Of a DNA stretch of 64,000 nucleotides, positions 20,201 to 28,841 are shown in pieces. Position numbers and translations under genes: made by a program. Below the pieces are notes generated by a model. The model had not been told where the DNA came from, made no database searches, and saw nothing but the letters and a program-made list of their open reading frames with translations. Source of the DNA: Candidatus Sabulitectum sp. (GTDB taxonomy: Bacteria > Fermentibacterota > Fermentibacteria > Fermentibacterales > JCC-6); NCBI GenBank assembly GCA_021107435.1, contig JAIOSV010000028.1, forward strand, positions 28,177 to 92,176, written 5' to 3'. The first letter of the stretch is position 1. Each line of letters starts with the position of its first letter.

Positions 20201-22901
20201 TGATTCTTTGCTTGTAACCATACCTTCTATTTCAGCAGGAAACCCGACCTGGGAGAAGATTACTTATGCCCGCGTGTGGGTTGACGGATTTACTCAGCAG
20301 GACACTCTGGAATTTTATGACATTGGACTTGTGGGCAACAGATGGAAACCCAACAGCATAAGTCCCTGCGAGGAAATAGGTATTCCAGTTCAACCCGAGG
20401 AAAGTTTCACTGTTTCCGTGGTCAACAATCGTCAGAATCAGGATTACAAAGACAATCCCCCGCCGGGGATTGATCCCGGCGATGATCAGGACGGAGAGCC
20501 TAAGCTTGAGCAGTCCGTCAGTCTTGACTGCTCAGAGATACTCAGATGGCATGAGGGTGTAGCCAGGCAGACTTTCTACTCGATTGAGAACTACACTCAG
20601 TACAGATCTCTGAGTTTTCCATTCCACGGCGAGTCTCCGGGAGGAGAACTGTTTTTCCAGATGGGAAGAGACAGCTTGAACTACTACGAAGTCACGTCTG
20701 ATATTCAGCCGGGCTGGCAGGTGGTGGAGGTTGATCTTCAGGATCTTGTAGACCTCAAAACACTGAAGAATCAGACAGAAGAGGACGAGATCCGATCAGG
20801 GAATCTGGCTGTGGTGGGTAATCCATCGCTGTCTGAAGTAATGATGCTTGGTCTGGGTGTAAGGAATACCAATCAGCAGTCACTGACAAACCAGGTCTGG
20901 GTTGATGACATCACGGTGAAAGGTCATTACCTGGAACCCGGTAACGCGCACAGGATAACCGGTGACATGGACTTCGCTGATCTGCTTTCGATATCCGGGG
21001 ATTACAGAATGATTGATGATGATTTTCACGGTCTGGGGAAGACCACTGGAACCGGAACAACTGTTACCAGATACAACGCTTCTTCCACTCTGAACCTTGA
21101 CAGGTTTACTCCTCCCGTGTGGAGCTGGTCGCTTCCGGCAACTTATGCCTGGAACAGAAACTTTTCAGAACCGAGATACGCGACAAACAGCGATATACGA
21201 CTGGAGGGGAACGAAACATGGGAATATCGTACAGAATCCAATAAGTGGGATACATCTATTCAGTGGAGAAGAAACAGTCGGTCAGACGGCTTTGCAGGCC
21301 GTTACTTCTTTGATCCGATTCACATCAGGCATGCAATGGGCAACGGCTGGGGAAGGACACCCACAACACGGGATTCTGTTGAAAATGAGAGTGTTGCATT
21401 TACCTATGATCTGCGCCTTGGAAGAATGAGCCTTTTCAGGATGCCGATTCTTGAAGATATCAGACTGAGACCCACCAGATTCGGGTTTGGTGTAAGCTGG
21501 AGACGCGGAAGAAGTGTGATGTATGATATCGCGAATGAGGATACTGTTCTTACCCGGGATGATACAGAGCGAGTGCTGCTTACAGACGGCAATATCGCCT
21601 TCAATTTCTGGAAGGGGCTCACCACCAGCTATAACCTTTCCGTGGGACGGGACATGTACTACCCCTGGGATGAGCCTTACACCGGGGTGAATATTGGAAG
21701 AGAAGTTTCCAGAAATCAGAATGCCGGAGTCAGCCAGGAAATAAACTTCTGGAATTACCTGAAGCCAAGAGTGAGCTGGGATGCCAGATATGGAATGGCA
21801 AGACTGAGCCCGCACACTTCCACAGGTGCTGATACTCTGGGTCGGCCTGATGTGGGCAGTGATGTTACAGCCAGACTTAATCTCAGGATTGGGCTGGCCC
21901 ACACAATCAGATCAATCGCAAGGTTGAGAGACGAAAGACTTGATGAGGAGGCCCTGCCCGGCAGTCCGAGATGGCTGCTGGTGAAGATGGAAAGGTGGGC
22001 TGACAGAATAACAGATCCGAACATAGTATTCAGCAGATCCAGAGGCAGTGATTACAAGGATGTGCCATTCACGCCGTCCGCAGGTTATCAGTTCGGTCTT
22101 GAACCTGATATAGCCGGATTGGATCCCTACAACAAGACAACTTCAAACTCCATGCAGATTTCCGGTGGATACAGACCTACTAACACCATGTCAGTAAGGG
22201 TTGAGTACAGTGACTCAGAGAATAAAAGTTTCTACTCCGGTTTCTGGAACAGAACTGACAACACAACCTGGCCTTCAGTCACTGTATCCTGGAGTGGACT
22301 TGAAAGATATGAACCACTGTCTTTCCTGAGGAACGGCTCAGTGAGCAGCGGTTACAGAATGGAAACCAGTACATCATCCAGGATAGAAAATGACAGCTTG
22401 ACCCCGATCAGCAAGACGGAAACCTCAAGATGGAATCCTCTTCTAAGCTTTACCGGTTCTTTTAACAACAAGGTTCAGATAACAATTTCCGACAACATGT
22501 CTACTACTGAAACCAGAAACTACACAGGAACTTCCGCATTGGTTCGTTCCGGCAGCAACTCCGCGCAGTTCAAGCTTACCTACAGCTTTAGCGCGCCGGC
22601 CGGAGTGTCGATACCTATTCCCCTTTTGAACAGATTGAGATTGTCATTCCAGAGTGACCTTACAACATCGCTTTCCATTACAAGATCAACCAGCAGAAGC
22701 GAGGTTACAGGCGGGCAGACAGGGGAAACTCAGGTTCAGTCCGATAAGACTGAATGGCGGATTGAGCCATCCGCTTCGTACGATTTTGGAACTGTTACAG
22801 CCTCAATGACAGCTATTTACGGTTGGAAAAAAGACAAAGTCAACAACCAGTACGATCAGAAGGATGTTGGCCTTAATCTCTCAGTAACTATCAATTTCTG
22901 A
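17286..22901 (+). CDS. sprA: SprA/Sov-like type IX secretion translocon protein
   Basis: A 1871-residue outer-membrane protein of the SprA family, the very large barrel through which type IX cargo crosses the outer membrane. It has a signal peptide (LLIFVLMLLIASQAGAVGG). Family marks include the LPSTQVEVWSS start of the mature part and the diagnostic-type segment AWLDDMEGSESTFPLGQSR (the DDFEGS element). Repeated jellyroll-like stretches such as TLEFYDIGLVGNRWKP and VWVDDITVKGHYLEPGNAH follow, with a C-terminal barrel rich in alternating strands ending VGLNLSVTINF. It is shorter than Flavobacterium SprA (about 2400 residues). Two other loci in the window carry type IX sorting domains, which supports a working system. 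A GAGGTGAA ribosome site precedes the ATG. Confidence 0.9.
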   Translation: MKRLLIFVLMLLIASQAGAVGGLRNFTLIDDHPGYWYQDSLPWLVTLPSTQVEVWSSLMGDGISYRLMYRGYPVATSRTWTLSGVRSRLIGWSTWKEWTEANARGGIRSGSTRGQLVPTIYLPLNMSGVIGDAIGTGGQLDISGHQTISVSGVSHIYPNRVNVEGSSTSLFPDLKMEQDLRIRLDGTIGEKIHVAVDHDSQRQIGSDYSVSISYDGDDDEIIQSIELGDVNLSITGPEFISYSIPHQGLFGAKLIAQAGPFDITAIASKEGSSTESSDFVGQASLVNDSILDISPANNYFFRAFPDTVTAPYMQPDSNHTRIFIDDGIGSNNVETGAVEGSCFIPQVSGGDLVEYGWWDELTPGIDGDFVLVDSSRTIRFLRPVNDTYRIAVALVTMAGDTVGTAPKDGPYNLKLIKETNPFPDDPSWQYEMRNYYFLGANNIVRESFNCDIFLQRAGEDPVSIQDGVPFIQILGLDTNGDGLMYDEDVTMDWENGFIMFPQSRPFASDELDYPNNVVYTEKNPAMNKSLYYMRVSYRAASTTYSLGHMGIVEGSEKVTLTVAGQARTLVRNTDYSIIYEVGLLTLMGEAADLAQDPANTLRVTFEYVPFFSSVSKTLLGARMVYNIGAHSWLGGTMMYESANSPEDRPRTGEGSFGTTVFDVDLHLETRPEFLTDAVNHIPLVNTEAESRVVLSGEVAVSLPSGESKAWLDDMEGSESTFPLGQSRTAWFYSSMPMRGSHLLFPVGESRWYNATDRWSLHDIIPGETGTDAQKKISGVLQFVFSPDESNPTNSWGGFQRCIERYGTDFSAKTHLSLYVRATGCAADANLYIDLGERIDEDTYWLERVGDDLIRQANGVLDTEDVNSDGIRSTTEDTGLDTLPSVDEPGYSSGNTDPNQDNYRYNANDPLSTRFDAINNCENNGRLDTEDLNRNGVLDIANTFFRVRIPFNDPEYIISTSSSGWILVQIPLDDSLLVTIPSISAGNPTWEKITYARVWVDGFTQQDTLEFYDIGLVGNRWKPNSISPCEEIGIPVQPEESFTVSVVNNRQNQDYKDNPPPGIDPGDDQDGEPKLEQSVSLDCSEILRWHEGVARQTFYSIENYTQYRSLSFPFHGESPGGELFFQMGRDSLNYYEVTSDIQPGWQVVEVDLQDLVDLKTLKNQTEEDEIRSGNLAVVGNPSLSEVMMLGLGVRNTNQQSLTNQVWVDDITVKGHYLEPGNAHRITGDMDFADLLSISGDYRMIDDDFHGLGKTTGTGTTVTRYNASSTLNLDRFTPPVWSWSLPATYAWNRNFSEPRYATNSDIRLEGNETWEYRTESNKWDTSIQWRRNSRSDGFAGRYFFDPIHIRHAMGNGWGRTPTTRDSVENESVAFTYDLRLGRMSLFRMPILEDIRLRPTRFGFGVSWRRGRSVMYDIANEDTVLTRDDTERVLLTDGNIAFNFWKGLTTSYNLSVGRDMYYPWDEPYTGVNIGREVSRNQNAGVSQEINFWNYLKPRVSWDARYGMARLSPHTSTGADTLGRPDVGSDVTARLNLRIGLAHTIRSIARLRDERLDEEALPGSPRWLLVKMERWADRITDPNIVFSRSRGSDYKDVPFTPSAGYQFGLEPDIAGLDPYNKTTSNSMQISGGYRPTNTMSVRVEYSDSENKSFYSGFWNRTDNTTWPSVTVSWSGLERYEPLSFLRNGSVSSGYRMETSTSSRIENDSLTPISKTETSRWNPLLSFTGSFNNKVQITISDNMSTTETRNYTGTSALVRSGSNSAQFKLTYSFSAPAGVSIPIPLLNRLRLSFQSDLTTSLSITRSTSRSEVTGGQTGETQVQSDKTEWRIEPSASYDFGTVTASMTAIYGWKKDKVNNQYDQKDVGLNLSVTINF

Positions 22902-22909
22902 TTCGCCTC

Positions 22910-22938
22910 TTGACATTCAGGCTTTATCATTAAAAGAT
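22910..22938 (+). promoter_or_regulatory. Possible sigma-70 promoter of the pilus operon
   Basis: TTGACA with AAAGAT 17 nt downstream, in the 88-nt gap before the first pilB-like gene. The -35 box is perfect and the -10 box is poor. Confidence 0.4.
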
Positions 22939-22989
22939 ATGTATTCGTGTGTTCATATTTAATGATTTGTGGCTAAGGAAGAGGTTTGA

Positions 22990-24735
22990 ATGAAACTGGG
23001 CCAGATGTTGCTGAAAGCAGGGCTTCTAGATCAGGAACAGCTTGCTGATGCCCTTGAGCATCAGAAAAACGAGGGCGGAAGACTGGGCTACAATCTGGTA
23101 AGAATGAACCTGATTTCTGAAGAGAATTTGAATATTTATCTTGCCAGGCAAAACCGTATTGAAGCTGTTAACATTGACAGCATTGATATTCCCCAGGATG
23201 TCCTGAATCTGGTCTCCGCGAAACTTGCGTTACGCTACGAAGTTGTGCCTGTAGAGAAGGAAGGCAGGAAGCTGGTTCTTGCCATGGCTGATCCTCAGAA
23301 TTTGTTTACCATTGATGATTTGAGGTTTTCTCTCAGCATGGAGATTGAGCCTCATATATGCGCTTCTTCCATGATCCAGAGAGCTTTACATAAATTTTAC
23401 GGCGCGACAGACGCGATTGTACCGGTTGAGGATGTTGAAAGAGAGCAGGAAAAGGAAGAGGAATTCAAGTCCTCGGAAGACGAACTCGTTGTGGGTGATG
23501 ATGCCTTTTTCTCGCTGATTGAGGAAGAAGAAGAGGAGGAGGAAGAGGATCTTTCAATCGACCTCTCCGATTCTCCTGTTGTAAAACTGGTAAACAGCGT
23601 TATCGCGGATGCTGTTAAAAGAGGCGCCAGCGATATTCATTTTGAACCGTTTGAGAAGTTCATAAGGATCAGGTACAGAATAGATGGTATTCTGCATGAA
23701 ATCATGAGACCCAGCAGGAAATACAGACAGGCAATGGTCAGTCGATTGAAAATTCTCGGTGACATGAATATAGCGGAGCACAATCTTCCCCAGGATGGAA
23801 GAACAAAAGTCCGTGTGGGGGATCGATTTGTTGACATGCGGCTTTCAACACTTCCAACTCTTTTTGGAGAGAAGGTTGAGGTTCGTCTTCTTGATCGTTC
23901 AAAGGTTCAACTGAACCTTGATCTCCTGGGGTTTGAAGAAGAGACTTTGTATCAGTTCAGGCGGGGCATCAAGCGTCCTTACGGTATTGTACTGGTTACG
24001 GGCCCCAGTGGCAGCGGAAAGACAACCACGCTTTATTCAGCCCTTACTGAGCTGAATCATGTAGGGGTGAACATAATGACTGCGGAAAACCCTGTTGAGT
24101 TCAACCTGAAGGGCATCAATCAGGTTCAGATGAATACAGATGTTGGTCTTACATTCGCAAAGGCTCTCCGCGCTTATCTCAGACAGGATCCCGACATCAT
24201 CATGGTTGGTGAGATCAGGGATCAGGAAACCAGCGAGATTTCCATTCGAGCAGCGCTTACCGGTCACCTTGTGCTTTCAACCGCACATACCAATGATGCT
24301 CCCAGCACGATTAACAGACTTGTTGATATGGGAACTGAACCTTATATGCTGAGTACTTCACTGGTATCTGTTTGCAGTCAGAGACTGATAAGAAAAGTTT
24401 GCAACAACTGTAAAACTCCAGTATCGGTTCCCCGGGAAGCCATGGTTGAGGCAGGCATTGAACCTGAAAGATTCAAGGGAATTACTTTTTTTGAGGGTAC
24501 CGGGTGCTCAAGGTGTAACCAGACAGGCTACAGCGGCCGGACAGGCATCTATGAGGTTATGCAGATTGATGACGAGATGCGTGCTCTTATTGAAGGTGAT
24601 GCCAACAGTGTAGATCTTGAGAAAGCTGCCCTGAGAAAGGGTATGATAAACCTTAGAGAAGCAGCACTTCGAAAACTGGAACGGGGCCTGACTACCTTTG
24701 ACGAAGTAATCAGGGAGACGGTTTCAAATGTATAA
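22990..24735 (+). CDS. pilB: Type IV pilus assembly ATPase PilB, paralog 1
   Basis: A 581-residue cytoplasmic hexameric ATPase that powers pilus extension. The N-terminus is an MshEN (type II secretion E N-terminal) domain (LGQMLLKAGLLDQEQLADAL), followed at about residues 150-195 by an unusually acidic linker (EEEEEEEEDLSIDLSDSP). The core shows GASDIHFEPFEKFIRIRYRI, Walker A GPSGSGKTTTL, Asp box DPDIIMVGEIRDQETSEI and His box TGHLVLSTAHTNDAPS. Four cysteines near the end (CNNCK, CSRCNQ) form the usual zinc site. The gene heads the pilus operon, and its end overlaps the next paralog by 8 nt. Confidence 0.93.
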   Translation: MKLGQMLLKAGLLDQEQLADALEHQKNEGGRLGYNLVRMNLISEENLNIYLARQNRIEAVNIDSIDIPQDVLNLVSAKLALRYEVVPVEKEGRKLVLAMADPQNLFTIDDLRFSLSMEIEPHICASSMIQRALHKFYGATDAIVPVEDVEREQEKEEEFKSSEDELVVGDDAFFSLIEEEEEEEEEDLSIDLSDSPVVKLVNSVIADAVKRGASDIHFEPFEKFIRIRYRIDGILHEIMRPSRKYRQAMVSRLKILGDMNIAEHNLPQDGRTKVRVGDRFVDMRLSTLPTLFGEKVEVRLLDRSKVQLNLDLLGFEEETLYQFRRGIKRPYGIVLVTGPSGSGKTTTLYSALTELNHVGVNIMTAENPVEFNLKGINQVQMNTDVGLTFAKALRAYLRQDPDIIMVGEIRDQETSEISIRAALTGHLVLSTAHTNDAPSTINRLVDMGTEPYMLSTSLVSVCSQRLIRKVCNNCKTPVSVPREAMVEAGIEPERFKGITFFEGTGCSRCNQTGYSGRTGIYEVMQIDDEMRALIEGDANSVDLEKAALRKGMINLREAALRKLERGLTTFDEVIRETVSNV

Positions 24736-26518
24736 CCGCCTTGCCATGATTCTGTTACAGTCAGGTCTTGTTGAACAGGATGATATAGACAGGATCGCGG
24801 GAGAATGGGGTCCCGGAGAAACTGCTCTCGCCGAGGCACTTGTTCTCAAAGGACAGGTAACAGAGGAACTGATAACTGAATTTCTCTCCGAGATTTACGG
24901 TATTGAGCCGATATACCTGAACGAAACAGCGCTTGAGCGCAAGAACGCCGCGCTGCTCAATGAAGTATTTGCCAGAGATAATCTGGTAGTTCCGGTGAAA
25001 ATTGAAGACAATGCATTGTTCGCCGCCATGGCGGATCCCGCGAATCTTTACGTGATAGATGAGATCAAATTTGCCACCGGTATGGAAGTTGTGGTTTATG
25101 CTTCTGCTCCATCAGCCGTCAGAAGAGCACTTGATGATGTTTACGGACAGATAGATGCCCTGGTCAACGTTGATGATACTCTTGAGGATTATGACGAGGA
25201 TGAAAATTTTATTGAGCAGGTCTCCAGTCTTGATGGCGAGGAGTTTGATGAAGATTTCGACATTGGCGATGATCTGGGAAGTGATTCAGACGCGCCTGTA
25301 ATAAAATTTGTTGATGGAATGATAGCCAGGGCAGTGCGTACAGAGGTTTCCGATATTCACATTGAGCCTTACGAAAAATATCTCAGGGTCAGATTCAGGA
25401 GGGACGGCATCTGTTACGAGATGTACAAGATTAATCCCAAGATGCAGAATCCTATTCTTTCCAGGCTCAAGATTATGTCCGGTATGAATATCGCCGAGCG
25501 CAGACGTACTCAGGACGGTAGAATTAAAGCTAGGGTGGATAACAGGATAATTGATTTCCGGGTAAGCGCTGTTCCCGGAATTGATGGTGAAAAGATCGTA
25601 CTCAGAATTCTTGACAGAGGGAATCTGCAGCTTGATCTCAGAGAACTTGGATTTCCCGAGGATGCACTGAAGTCTTTTCTTGCCGGAGTGAATTCCCCGT
25701 TCGGAATTGTTCTTGTTACAGGTCCTACAGGCAGCGGTAAAACAACAACACTTTACTCTGCCCTGAGTTCTCTCAATACTCCCGAGGTTAATATTCACAC
25801 CGCCGAAGATCCAGTGGAGTACAACATTGACGGCCTTGTTCAAACGCAGATTGACTTCTCCATGGGATATAATTTCGCCGCTGCTTTGAAGGCAATACTG
25901 AGGCAGGATCCCAACATAATAATGGTAGGAGAAATTCGAGATTATGAAACAGCTTCTATCGCTATCAAGGCAGCCTTGACAGGGCAGCTGGTTTTCTCCA
26001 CAATACATACAAATGATGCTCCGGGCACAATCAACAGACTTATTGATATTGGTATCAAGCCTTTTCTTGTTGCAAGTGCCGTGCGGACCATAATGGCTCA
26101 GAGGCTTGTTAAGACAATTTGCAGGAAGTGCAGCAAACCTTATACCTGGTCTGATAAAGAACTTTCTGAGGCGGGTATTGATCCTGCGGAAATGTCCGAC
26201 GCTCAGACCCGCAAGGGCATGGGATGCAGCAAATGCGGGGGTTCAGGCTACAAAGGAAGAAAGGGAATTTACGAAGTATTGACACTCGACAGAGAGTTGA
26301 AACAGGCTGTTATTAACCGGGTTTCAGCTTCTGATCTGAGAGTGCTTGCGGTAAAGAACGGAATGCGTACGCTGAGGATGGATTCAGTAGAGAAATTGAA
26401 GCAGGGAATGATTACCCTTGAGGAAGTAACAAGAAGAACTACTGATGACGAAGACAATGTTAAAATCGCCGCGATGAATTACAAACTGGAGAAGCAGATC
26501 AGTTCTATTTCGTCGTAG
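24728..26518 (+). CDS. pilB: Type IV pilus assembly ATPase PilB, paralog 2
   Basis: A 596-residue second PilB/GspE-type ATPase next to and overlapping the first. It has the same domain order: MshEN domain (LAMILLQSGLVEQDDIDRIA), an acidic linker rich in Asp (LEDYDEDENFIEQV), SDIHIEPYEKYLRVRFRRDG, Walker A GPTGSGKTTTLYSA, DPNIIMVGEIRDYETASI and TGQLVFSTIHTNDAPG. The tetracysteine zinc site (CRKCSK, CSKCGG) is present. The family motifs are intact, so it should be an active ATPase. Whether the two proteins form mixed motors or serve separate machines (for example pilus and type II secretion) cannot be decided here. No pilM-Q or gsp genes are in the window. Confidence 0.92.
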   Translation: MYNRLAMILLQSGLVEQDDIDRIAGEWGPGETALAEALVLKGQVTEELITEFLSEIYGIEPIYLNETALERKNAALLNEVFARDNLVVPVKIEDNALFAAMADPANLYVIDEIKFATGMEVVVYASAPSAVRRALDDVYGQIDALVNVDDTLEDYDEDENFIEQVSSLDGEEFDEDFDIGDDLGSDSDAPVIKFVDGMIARAVRTEVSDIHIEPYEKYLRVRFRRDGICYEMYKINPKMQNPILSRLKIMSGMNIAERRRTQDGRIKARVDNRIIDFRVSAVPGIDGEKIVLRILDRGNLQLDLRELGFPEDALKSFLAGVNSPFGIVLVTGPTGSGKTTTLYSALSSLNTPEVNIHTAEDPVEYNIDGLVQTQIDFSMGYNFAAALKAILRQDPNIIMVGEIRDYETASIAIKAALTGQLVFSTIHTNDAPGTINRLIDIGIKPFLVASAVRTIMAQRLVKTICRKCSKPYTWSDKELSEAGIDPAEMSDAQTRKGMGCSKCGGSGYKGRKGIYEVLTLDRELKQAVINRVSASDLRVLAVKNGMRTLRMDSVEKLKQGMITLEEVTRRTTDDEDNVKIAAMNYKLEKQISSISS

Positions 26519-26553
26519 TATTTCTGAGGTATAACCTCATGAAGGAGGGTCGC

Positions 26554-27624
26554 ATGAACATAAAAACGCTCCTGAAGGAAATGATGGAAAGAAGAGCAAC
26601 AGATCTTCATCTTACCGTTGGTGCTCCCCCCACCGTAAGAATTGACGGGGATCTTATCAGAATGGAGTATGACCCTCTTACACCGAACGAGACTCAGTCA
26701 CTTGTTTACAGTCTTCTGAAGGATGATCAGAAGAAGCGGTTTGAACTTGACAAGGAACTTGATTTTGCCTTTGGCATCAAGGGTCTTTCAAGATTCCGTT
26801 CCAATGTGTTTACCCAGAGGGGATGCGTCGCCTGCGCTATTCGAGTGATCCCCTACGAAATAATGGCTTTTGATGAACTGGGGCTTCCTGATGTCATTGC
26901 CCACCTCGCGGACAAGAGACAGGGTTTAATTCTGGTTACAGGTCCTACCGGTTGTGGAAAATCCACTACACTGGCCTCAATTATCAGAAGAGTAAACGGA
27001 AGCCGTCGCTGTCATATCATGACAATTGAGGATCCCATCGAGTATGTACATCATCACGACAAGGGTATTGTGAATCAGCGTGAAATCGGCAGTGACACTC
27101 AATCATTCGCCATGGCTCTCCGATACCTTCTTCGTCAGGATCCGGATGTCGCTCTTATCGGTGAGATGCGTGATCTGGAAACCATGCAAGTGGCTCTTAA
27201 CGTTGCCGAAACAGGCCACCTTACACTGGCCACTCTGCATACCAACTCTACCTACGAATCAATCAACAGGATTATTGATACATTTCCCGCCGCAAGTCAG
27301 TCGCAGGTTCGAAGTCAGCTCTCATTTGTTCTGCTGGGAGTACTTACTCAGCAGCTTATACCTCGTCAGAGGGGAACAGGCAGGGCTCTCGCGGCAGAAG
27401 TTCTGATATGCACACCTGCGGTGAAAGCAGCAATAAGGGATGATAAACTTCATCAGATATACGGAATGATGCAGGCGGGACAGAAGCATGGAATGCAGAC
27501 TATGAATCAGTCGCTTTACAGGCTATACTACAACAGGGAAATCACAAAAGGCGCCGCGCTGGAGCGGTCGGTGAATCCTATTGAACTTGAGCAGATGATG
27601 CTGACGGGAAGAGATATTCTATAA
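26554..27624 (+). CDS. pilT: Twitching motility ATPase PilT
   Basis: A 356-residue retraction ATPase that depolymerises type IV pili. I chose ATG 26554 over 26539 because GGAGGG sits 4 nt upstream and the resulting start, MNIKTLLKEMMERRATDLHL, is the family pattern. Motifs present: Walker A GPTGCGKSTTLA, AIRVIPYEI, Asp box DPDVALIGEMRDLETM, His box TGHLTLATLHTNST, and the PilT C-terminal signature AEVLICTPAVKAAIRDDKLH. Length is typical. It lies directly between pilB and pilC in an operon with short gaps. Confidence 0.96.
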   Translation: MNIKTLLKEMMERRATDLHLTVGAPPTVRIDGDLIRMEYDPLTPNETQSLVYSLLKDDQKKRFELDKELDFAFGIKGLSRFRSNVFTQRGCVACAIRVIPYEIMAFDELGLPDVIAHLADKRQGLILVTGPTGCGKSTTLASIIRRVNGSRRCHIMTIEDPIEYVHHHDKGIVNQREIGSDTQSFAMALRYLLRQDPDVALIGEMRDLETMQVALNVAETGHLTLATLHTNSTYESINRIIDTFPAASQSQVRSQLSFVLLGVLTQQLIPRQRGTGRALAAEVLICTPAVKAAIRDDKLHQIYGMMQAGQKHGMQTMNQSLYRLYYNREITKGAALERSVNPIELEQMMLTGRDIL

Positions 27625-27635
27625 AGGAGGGATTT

Positions 27636-28841
27636 ATGGGCGAATTTCAATGGACGGGAACTAACCGGCAGGGACGGACCTTGAATGGAACCACGAAGGC
27701 CAAATCCCGAGCTGAAGTAAAGGAACTTCTTGAAGCCAGGGGTGTTACGGTTACCAACATCAAGGGTGGATTTGATATGGCCACCTTTGGAGTTATTGGC
27801 TCCGGCGTTAAAAGCAAGGAACTTGCAACATTCACCAGGCAGTTCAGCGTTATGATAAACGCTGGCCTTCCCCTGGTTGGCTGTCTTCAGATTCTCAGCA
27901 GACAGCAGGAAAACAAAGTATTCAAGAATATCATTCTTGAGGTCACGAGCGATGTGGAGAAGGGTGGTACACTGGCCGAGTCTCTGGGCAAACACACTAA
28001 GGTATTCAGTGAACTTTATGTGAACATGGTTGCTGCCGGTGAGCAGGGCGGTATTCTCGATACTATCCTTGCACGACTGGCGGATTACCTTGAGGACGCG
28101 GCATCGTTGCAGTCCAAAATCAAGAGCGCTATGATGTATCCCATTGTGGTTCTTGTTGTTGTTATTATTGCCACTCTGGCCATGCTTCTTTTTGTCATTC
28201 CCATTTTCCAGAAGATGTTTGAGGATATGGGCGGTGAGCTTCCCGGGATGACCCAGTTTGTTGTGGATATGTCTGAATTTGTTCAGCACTATGTGGTATT
28301 CATTCTTCTGGGGATGGGCGGTATTGTTTTTGCATACAACGCTTACTACAAGACGAATAGCGGCCAGAAGGTAATTGATACCATCAAGCTGGCGCTTCCG
28401 GTGTTCGGACCTATCAACAGAAAAATGTCAATTGCCAGGTTTACAAGAACACTGGGAACCCTGACAGCATCCGGTGTGGCAATTCTTGACGGGCTGAACA
28501 TTACAGCTAAAACCGCCGGCAACAGAATTATCAGTGATGCCATCATGAAAGCCAGAGTGAGTATCTCCGGAGGAGAGAACATAGCAGGCCCGCTGGAAGC
28601 CTCGGGTGTGTTTCCAACCATGGTTACTCAGATGATTGCCGTTGGAGAGGAAACCGGCGGTCTGGACGAGATGCTTGTAAAAGTGGCAGACTTCTACGAT
28701 GAAGAGGTTAATGTGCTTGTTGAAGGTATGGCATCCACAATTGAACCTCTCATGATCGTGTTTCTGGGTGGATTTGTGGGATTCCTGGTTATTGCCATGT
28801 ACCTGCCGATCTTCGACATGATTCAGCAGGTGGGTGGATAA
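27636..28841 (+). CDS. pilC: Type IV pilus inner-membrane platform protein PilC
   Basis: A 401-residue polytopic protein on which the PilB and PilT motors act. The N-terminal tag FQWTGTNRQGRTLNGTTKA is typical. Two GspF repeats follow: KELATFTRQFSVMINAGLPL with KSAMMYPIVVLVVVIIATLA, and RFTRTLGTLTASGVAILDGL with GMASTIEPLMIVFLGGFVG. Three membrane spans lie at about residues 165-195, 215-235 and 370-395. AAAGGAGG precedes the ATG by 6 nt. Its end overlaps the sensor kinase by 8 nt, which ties motor and regulator into one transcript. Confidence 0.96.
   Translation: MGEFQWTGTNRQGRTLNGTTKAKSRAEVKELLEARGVTVTNIKGGFDMATFGVIGSGVKSKELATFTRQFSVMINAGLPLVGCLQILSRQQENKVFKNIILEVTSDVEKGGTLAESLGKHTKVFSELYVNMVAAGEQGGILDTILARLADYLEDAASLQSKIKSAMMYPIVVLVVVIIATLAMLLFVIPIFQKMFEDMGGELPGMTQFVVDMSEFVQHYVVFILLGMGGIVFAYNAYYKTNSGQKVIDTIKLALPVFGPINRKMSIARFTRTLGTLTASGVAILDGLNITAKTAGNRIISDAIMKARVSISGGENIAGPLEASGVFPTMVTQMIAVGEETGGLDEMLVKVADFYDEEVNVLVEGMASTIEPLMIVFLGGFVGFLVIAMYLPIFDMIQQVGG

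Noticed and set aside
21282-21902. Minus-strand ORF of 206 codons
   Set aside because: Antisense to the sprA-like gene and without any protein features.
25286-26008. Minus-strand ORF of 240 codons
   Set aside because: Antisense to the second pilB gene; the long open frame follows from codon bias in the real gene.
27528-28289. Minus-strand ORF of 253 codons
   Set aside because: Antisense to pilT end and pilC; His/Asn-rich shadow composition.
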